From assembly GCA_910588405.1 (NCBI GenBank), contig CAJUPT010000032.1, forward strand, positions 1-36,514: 36,514 nucleotides of DNA, read 5' to 3'. This document shows, in pieces, positions 33,138 to 36,514 of the stretch (position 1 is the first letter of the stretch; every line of letters begins with the position of its first letter). A program made the translations under genes and the position numbers. Source of the stretch: an uncultured Lachnospiraceae bacterium (lineage in GTDB: Bacteria > Bacillota > Clostridia > Lachnospirales > Lachnospiraceae). The notes below the pieces were generated by a model. That model was not told the origin of the DNA, did not search any database, and saw nothing but the letters and a program-made list of their open reading frames with translations.

Positions 33138-33175
33138 TGAGAAGCAAACATCAATCATAAATGGAGGTGGAAGTT

Positions 33176-33325
33176 GTGCGCGTTAAGATCACATTGGCAT
33201 GTACGGAATGTAAACAGCGGAATTACAACATGACAAAAGAGAAGAAAAACCATCCCGACAGGATGGAGACGAAAAAGTATTGTCGGTTCTGCAAGACCCA
33301 TACAATGCATAAGGAAACCAAGTAA
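33176..33325 (+). CDS. rpmG: ribosomal protein L33
   Basis: This 49-residue basic protein begins MRVKITLACTECKQRNYNMT and ends KYCRFCKTHTMHKETK. Two CxxC pairs (CTEC, CRFC) make it the zinc-binding form of L33. The start codon is GTG, set by GGAGGTGG upstream. It is the first gene of the block leading to secE and nusG, an order common in Firmicutes. Confidence 0.95.
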   Translation: MRVKITLACTECKQRNYNMTKEKKNHPDRMETKKYCRFCKTHTMHKETK

Positions 33326-33351
33326 TCCGGTCTGAAAAGGGAAGTGACTGT

Positions 33352-33564
33352 ATGGAGAAAAGGAAGAAAGAAGCAGACGCGAAACCAGGTATCGGCGCAT
33401 GGTTCAAAAGTCTGGAGGCCGAGTTCAAAAAGATTATCTGGCCGGATCGGACATCGCTGATCAGACAGTCTGTGGCTGTCATAGCTTCAGCAGTCAGCTT
33501 GGGATTTCTGATTGCATTGCTGGACGCAATTATCAAATTTGGTTTTGGATTTATTATTAAATAA
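33352..33564 (+). CDS. secE: preprotein translocase subunit SecE
   Basis: This 70-residue protein has a charged N-terminal amphipathic part (WFKSLEAEFKKIIWPDRTSL), which holds the conserved F/KKxxWP motif, and a single membrane span (about residues 42-68). It is a core part of the SecYEG channel. The short single-span form is normal for Gram-positive bacteria. It lies 26 bases after rpmG and 15 before nusG. Confidence 0.95.
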   Translation: MEKRKKEADAKPGIGAWFKSLEAEFKKIIWPDRTSLIRQSVAVIASAVSLGFLIALLDAIIKFGFGFIIK

Positions 33565-33579
33565 GGACTGGGTGATTTT

Positions 33580-34095
33580 ATGGCAGAGGCAAACTGGTAT
33601 GTGGTTCACACTTATTCGGGCTATGAAAACAAAGTAAAGGCCGATATAGAGAAGACGATCGAAAACCGTAAGCTCCATGATCTCATCCTGGAAGTGGCGG
33701 TTCCTCTGGAGAACGTGACGGAGGTCCGCAACGGAGCCAAAAAAGAAGTCCAAAAGAAACTGTTTCCCGGTTATGTGCTGATCAATATGGTGATGACGGA
33801 CGACACATGGTATGTGATCCGGAACACCAGAGGCGTCACCGGATTTGTGGGTCCGGGCTCGAAGCCGGTTCCGCTGACTGTCGCAGAGATGGCTTCACTG
33901 GGGATCAAGGTCAGCGATATCGTCGTGGATTTTGAGGTGGGCGACACGGTGACTGTGATGGCCGGCGTCTGGAAGGACACTGTCGGCGTGATCCAGTCCA
34001 TCAACCATGGAAAACAGCGCGTCACGATTCATGTGGATCTGTTCGGCCGCGAAACGCCGGTCGAGCTTAACTTCACGGAAGTGAAGAAGATGTAA
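33580..34095 (+). CDS. nusG: transcription elongation/termination factor NusG
   Basis: This 171-residue protein has an NGN domain (NWYVVHTYSGYENKVKADIE, KKLFPGYVLINMVMTDDTWY, VIRNTRGVTGFVG) and a C-terminal KOW domain (about 120-168; FEVGDTVTVMAGVWKDTVGV). It binds RNA polymerase and links transcription to translation or pausing. Length and order are standard, and it follows secE closely. Confidence 0.97.
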   Translation: MAEANWYVVHTYSGYENKVKADIEKTIENRKLHDLILEVAVPLENVTEVRNGAKKEVQKKLFPGYVLINMVMTDDTWYVIRNTRGVTGFVGPGSKPVPLTVAEMASLGIKVSDIVVDFEVGDTVTVMAGVWKDTVGVIQSINHGKQRVTIHVDLFGRETPVELNFTEVKKM

Positions 34096-34170
34096 GGTTA
34101 CTGTTCGCTTTGCGGTGAAAAACTGCGGCGGTCGAACGGTAATGATGTAACAGCCCTGCGCTCAGCGGGC

Positions 34171-34201
34171 GTGGGAGGGATGATTCTCCCGCCAATACCA
34201 C
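34171..34201 (+). promoter_or_regulatory. L1-binding-site mimic in rplK leader
   Basis: GTGGGAGGG is followed by a hairpin (GGGAG/CTCCC) and AATACCAC. The GTGG/CCAC closing helix with the GAGG and AATA strands copies the L1 site of 23S rRNA (helix 76-77: GGUGGGAGG ... GAAAUACCACC). L1 is known to repress its own operon by binding such a leader site in other bacteria. Confidence 0.75.
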
Positions 34202-34204
34202 ACG

Positions 34205-34220
34205 CACTTAGAATTAAGTG
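34205..34220 (+). promoter_or_regulatory. small hairpin before rplK ribosome site
   Basis: CACTTA, loop GAAT and TAAGTG form a perfect stem ten bases before AGGAGG. It may form part of the L1-controlled leader structure. Confidence 0.4.
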
Positions 34221-34242
34221 TACGATTTAGGAGGTGCCTACA

Positions 34243-34668
34243 ATGGCAAAAAAAGTATCAGGTTATATCAAATTGCAGATTCCTGCAGGCAAGGCGACAC
34301 CTGCACCGCCGGTTGGTCCCGCTCTGGGTCAGCACGGTGTGAATATCGTGCAGTTTACAAAAGAATTTAACGCGAGAACGGCAGACCAGGGCGATATGGT
34401 GATTCCCGTAGTCATCACCGTATATGCGGACAGAAGCTTCAGCTTTATCACAAAGACGCCGCCGGCCGCCGTATTGTTAAAGAAAGCCTGCAACATCAAA
34501 TCCGGATCAGGCGTTCCGAATAAGACAAAGGTCGCGACGATCACAAAGGCGGAGGTTCAGAAAATCGCCGAGCTGAAAATGCCCGATTTAAATGCCGCTT
34601 CCGTAGAGGCCGCCATCAGCATGATCGCGGGTACGGCCCGCAGTATGGGAATCACGGTAGTAGACTAA
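34243..34668 (+). CDS. rplK: ribosomal protein L11
   Basis: This 141-residue protein has standard L11 text: VSGYIKLQIPAGKATPAPPV, GPALGQHGVNIVQFTKEFNA and the C-terminal rRNA-binding part (GSGVPNKTKVATITKAEVQK, SMIAGTARSMGI). ATG 34243 matches the family length. A GTG nine bases upstream is in frame but falls in the ribosome site AGGAGGTG. The leader carries an L1-site mimic. Confidence 0.97.
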   Translation: MAKKVSGYIKLQIPAGKATPAPPVGPALGQHGVNIVQFTKEFNARTADQGDMVIPVVITVYADRSFSFITKTPPAAVLLKKACNIKSGSGVPNKTKVATITKAEVQKIAELKMPDLNAASVEAAISMIAGTARSMGITVVD

Positions 34669-34801
34669 TTGCCGGAATGCTGAAAAAGTGATCGCGGCTT
34701 GAACTGTCTTAAATGGAATTTGGAAGGAAGCTTCCAGATTTACCTGGAGGGCGCAAAAACCGCCCATGGGACGGAAACTGCGTCAGGAAAAAAGAATTTA
34801 T

Positions 34802-34833
34802 GTGGGAGGGTATCGGATTCCCGCAATCACCAC
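34802..34833 (+). promoter_or_regulatory. second L1-binding-site mimic, in rplA leader
   Basis: GTGGGAGGG and AATCACCAC flank a short arm that ends in TTCCCGC. The layout equals the site before rplK, with different loop bases and one extra base in the 3' strand. The rplA ribosome site AGGAGG starts two bases later, so L1 binding could block it directly. Confidence 0.7.
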
Positions 34834-34847
34834 TAGGAGGTTTTTTA

Positions 34848-35540
34848 ATGAAAAGAGGAAAAAAATACGCAGAGGTAGCGAAATTAGTTGACCGCGCCGC
34901 TCTCTATGATACGGATGAAGCGATTGCGCTGGTAAAGAAAGCGGCTCCTGCGAAATTCGATGAAACGGTTGAGGTTCATATCAGAACAGGCTGCGACGGC
35001 CGTCATGCCGATCAGCAGATCCGTGGCGCGGTAGTGCTGCCTCACGGAACGGGCAAGACCGTAAGAGTTCTGGTTTTCGCGAAGAACGCGAAGGCTGACG
35101 AAGCCACCGCCGCAGGCGCTGATTTCGTAGGCGCTGAGGAGCTGATCCCCAGAATCCAGAACGAAGGCTGGTTGGACTTTGACGTTGTAGTGGCGACTCC
35201 CGATATGATGGGTGTTGTAGGACGTCTGGGTCGTGTGCTCGGCCCCAAAGGTCTGATGCCGAATCCCAAAGCCGGTACCGTAACGATGGACGTGGCAAAG
35301 GCCATCGCCGACATCAAAGCCGGTAAAATCGAATACAGATTAGACAAGACAAATATTATTCATGTGCCGATTGGTAAAGTTTCCTTTACGGAGGAACAGT
35401 TAGCGGACAACTTCCAGACGCTGATCGGTGCTGTGATCAAGGCAAAGCCCAGCGCGGTGAAGGGCCAGTTCTTAAAGAGCGTGACCATCGCCTCCACCAT
35501 GGGCCCTGGCGTGAGATTAAATCCGGCGAAATTGGTGTAA
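34848..35540 (+). CDS. rplA: ribosomal protein L1
   Basis: This 230-residue protein starts MKRGKKYAEVAKLVDRAALY. It holds the rRNA-binding text EVHIRTGCDGRHADQQIRGA and LGRVLGPKGLMPNPKAGTVT, and the AIADIKAGKIEYRLDKTNII stretch. Length is normal. AGGAGG lies before ATG 34848, and the longer open frame upstream is only leader. It is likely to regulate its own synthesis and that of L11 through the two leader sites. Confidence 0.97.
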   Translation: MKRGKKYAEVAKLVDRAALYDTDEAIALVKKAAPAKFDETVEVHIRTGCDGRHADQQIRGAVVLPHGTGKTVRVLVFAKNAKADEATAAGADFVGAEELIPRIQNEGWLDFDVVVATPDMMGVVGRLGRVLGPKGLMPNPKAGTVTMDVAKAIADIKAGKIEYRLDKTNIIHVPIGKVSFTEEQLADNFQTLIGAVIKAKPSAVKGQFLKSVTIASTMGPGVRLNPAKLV

Positions 35541-35567
35541 AACGACCGGGATTAGCACACGTTTTGC

Positions 35568-35596
35568 TTGACAGCACGGATTATTTATGATAATTT
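35568..35596 (+). promoter_or_regulatory. promoter of rplJ
   Basis: TTGACA (35568-35573), 17 bases, TAATTT (35591-35596), preceded by TGA as an extended -10. It separates rplJ from the rplK-rplA transcript. Confidence 0.6.
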
Positions 35597-35603
35597 ATAT
35601 AAA

Positions 35604-35618
35604 GTGCGCAGTGCGCAC
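35604..35618. promoter_or_regulatory. 15-nt palindrome at predicted transcript start
   Basis: GTGCGCA, one G, TGCGCAC: perfect arms centred about 15 bases after the -10, that is, at or just past +1. It could be an operator or the first hairpin of the leader. Confidence 0.4.
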
Positions 35619-35625
35619 GCTATAT

Positions 35626-35680
35626 ACGCCGAAGACAGCAGGTGCCCTATGGGCGTAAGCTTCGCCGCCTGCCGAGGATA
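35626..35680 (+). ncRNA. ribosomal protein L10 leader
   Basis: The text CGAAGACAGCAGGTG followed by GCCTGCCGAGG matches the L10 leader RNA as I know it. The stems are GCAGG/CCTGC (35638-35642 with 35668-35672) and inner GGCG/CGCC (35652-35655 with 35663-35666). L10 (with L7/L12) binds this RNA to turn down its own operon. Confidence 0.88.
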
Positions 35681-35701
35681 AGAAAGTGATAGAATCTTTA
35701 T

Positions 35702-35734
35702 GCCTCTTTTGTCTTTGGATGAAAGAGGCTTTTT
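35702..35734 (+). terminator. attenuator terminator in rplJ leader
   Basis: GCCTCTTT and AAAGAGGC form an 8-bp stem with a 12-base loop followed by TTTTT, between the L10 leader and the rplJ start. This is the usual place for an L10-controlled attenuator. Confidence 0.82.
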
Positions 35735-35800
35735 CATATTATGATATCATCGTAAAAAGTTCTTTCCTTTCGGCGGAATATGAACAAGGAGGTAAGGACC

Positions 35801-36289
35801 ATGGCAAAAGTTGAATTAAAGCAGCCGGTTGTTGCTGAGATTTCAGAATTGCTTTCCGGTGCAAAGGCAGCGGTACTGGTGGACTATAGAGGCCTTACGG
35901 TTGAGGAGGATACCGCTCTTCGCCGTCAGCTGAGAGAGGCTGGCGTAACCTACAAGGTTTTCAAGAACACCCTGCTGAATTTTGCTGTGAAGGGAACCGA
36001 GTTTGAAGCGTTGGCGCCTCATCTTGCAGGCCCCACGGCGCTGGCCGTATCCAAAGAAGACGCGGCCGCACCTGCGAAGATTCTGTTTAACTTCTCAAAG
36101 AAAGCAGAAAATCTGGAATTAAAGGCCGGTGTTGTAGAAGGTACCTATTACGACGAGAAGGGCATCCAGGTAATCGCGACGATCCCGAGCCGCGAAGAGC
36201 TGCTGGGTAAACTGCTCGGAAGCATCCAGTCACCTGTGGCAAACTTTGCTCGTGTAATCAGCCAGATCGCAGAGGCGAAAGACGCATAA
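35801..36289 (+). CDS. rplJ: ribosomal protein L10
   Basis: This 162-residue protein reads AVLVDYRGLTVEEDTALRRQ, LREAGVTYKVFKNTLLNFAV and, in the C-terminal helix that anchors L7/L12, SPVANFARVISQIAEAKDA. ATG 35801 has AAGGAGG at eight bases. An in-frame ATG at 35780 lies upstream of that site and is rejected. rplL should follow but is beyond the window edge. Confidence 0.97.
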   Translation: MAKVELKQPVVAEISELLSGAKAAVLVDYRGLTVEEDTALRRQLREAGVTYKVFKNTLLNFAVKGTEFEALAPHLAGPTALAVSKEDAAAPAKILFNFSKKAENLELKAGVVEGTYYDEKGIQVIATIPSREELLGKLLGSIQSPVANFARVISQIAEAKDA

Positions 36290-36514
36290 AATTCTTAGTG
36301 AGTCCGAGCCGTCAGGCGAGAGACGAACTTAGAATTTTAGCGGTTCCACCGACGCCAGGAGGTGGAACATACCCATTGAATTCTTAGTGAGTCCGAGCCG
36401 AAGGCGAGAGACGAGCTTAGAATTTTAGCCGTTCTGTCGACGGTAGGAGGCAGAACATGCCCATTGAATTCTTAGTGAGTCCGAGCCGAAGGCGAGAGAC
36501 GAGCTTAGAATTTT
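36289..36514 (+). repeat. three tandem copies of a structured repeat, period 88-89
   Basis: Copies at 36289-36338, 36378-36426 and 36466-36514 share AATTCTTAGTGAGTCCGAGC and then GGCGAGAGACGA(A/G)CTTAGAATTTT. The ends of each copy are inverted and pair with one mismatch. The two 39-base spacers (36339-36377, 36427-36465) are also related, and each folds into its own hairpin. The window ends exactly at the end of the third copy, so more may follow. Confidence 0.92.

Noticed and set aside
36289..36514. CRISPR array reading of the terminal repeats
   Set aside because: Repeats are 49-50 bases with spacers that are themselves related to each other and self-complementary, and no cas gene is near; spacers of a CRISPR array would be unrelated.

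Overview
The window looks like chromosomal DNA of a spore-forming anaerobic clostridium, most probably Lachnospiraceae. The reasons are the order mreB/mbl - recD2 - comF, the ribosomal block rpmG-secE-nusG-rplK-rplA-rplJ, a CwlC-like mother-cell amidase, a corrinoid methyl-transfer pair and strong AGGAGG ribosome sites. The genus cannot be read from the sequence. No tRNA, rRNA or CRISPR array was seen.

Left edge to 5 kb: a decayed IS91-like transposase end, then a PucR-type regulator and, after an AT-rich gap holding a perfect 27-nt palindrome, a methyltetrahydrofolate-type methyltransferase and its corrinoid protein, with no substrate-specific methyltransferase beside them. A small COG2426 membrane protein follows.

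5.1-22.3 kb: a large surface-glycan locus. First comes an AlgI-like MBOAT acyltransferase with a secreted SGNH hydrolase, an unknown membrane protein, and a Wzz-like protein whose C-terminus resembles a dead tyrosine kinase. After a reverse-strand DUF4261 gene come six large polytopic proteins: a GtrII-like glucosyltransferase, two GT39-like glycosyltransferases and three tandem GT-C-like paralogues. The first paralogue has lost both the outer domain and the Asp-Asp/His motif kept by the other two. Nearly all the predicted chemistry faces outward, which suggests a lipid-linked-sugar system that decorates or O-acylates a wall glycopolymer.

22.3-26.3 kb: a CwlC-like sporulation amidase on the reverse strand with a SigK-like promoter, then an M19 dipeptidase, an acyl-ACP thioesterase and a CvfB-like S1 protein. 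26.3-33 kb: a structured intergenic element, mreB/mbl, recD2 (with an unusual leader that can pair two ways), comF, and a reverse-strand ABC-class ATPase.

33-36.5 kb: the ribosomal protein/transcription block. Its cis-RNA layer is rich: two copies of a motif resembling the 23S rRNA L1-binding site (before rplK and before rplA), an L10 leader with attenuator before rplJ, and after rplJ a tandem array of about 88-nt units. The spacer hairpins of that array covary between units. rplL is expected just past the right edge.
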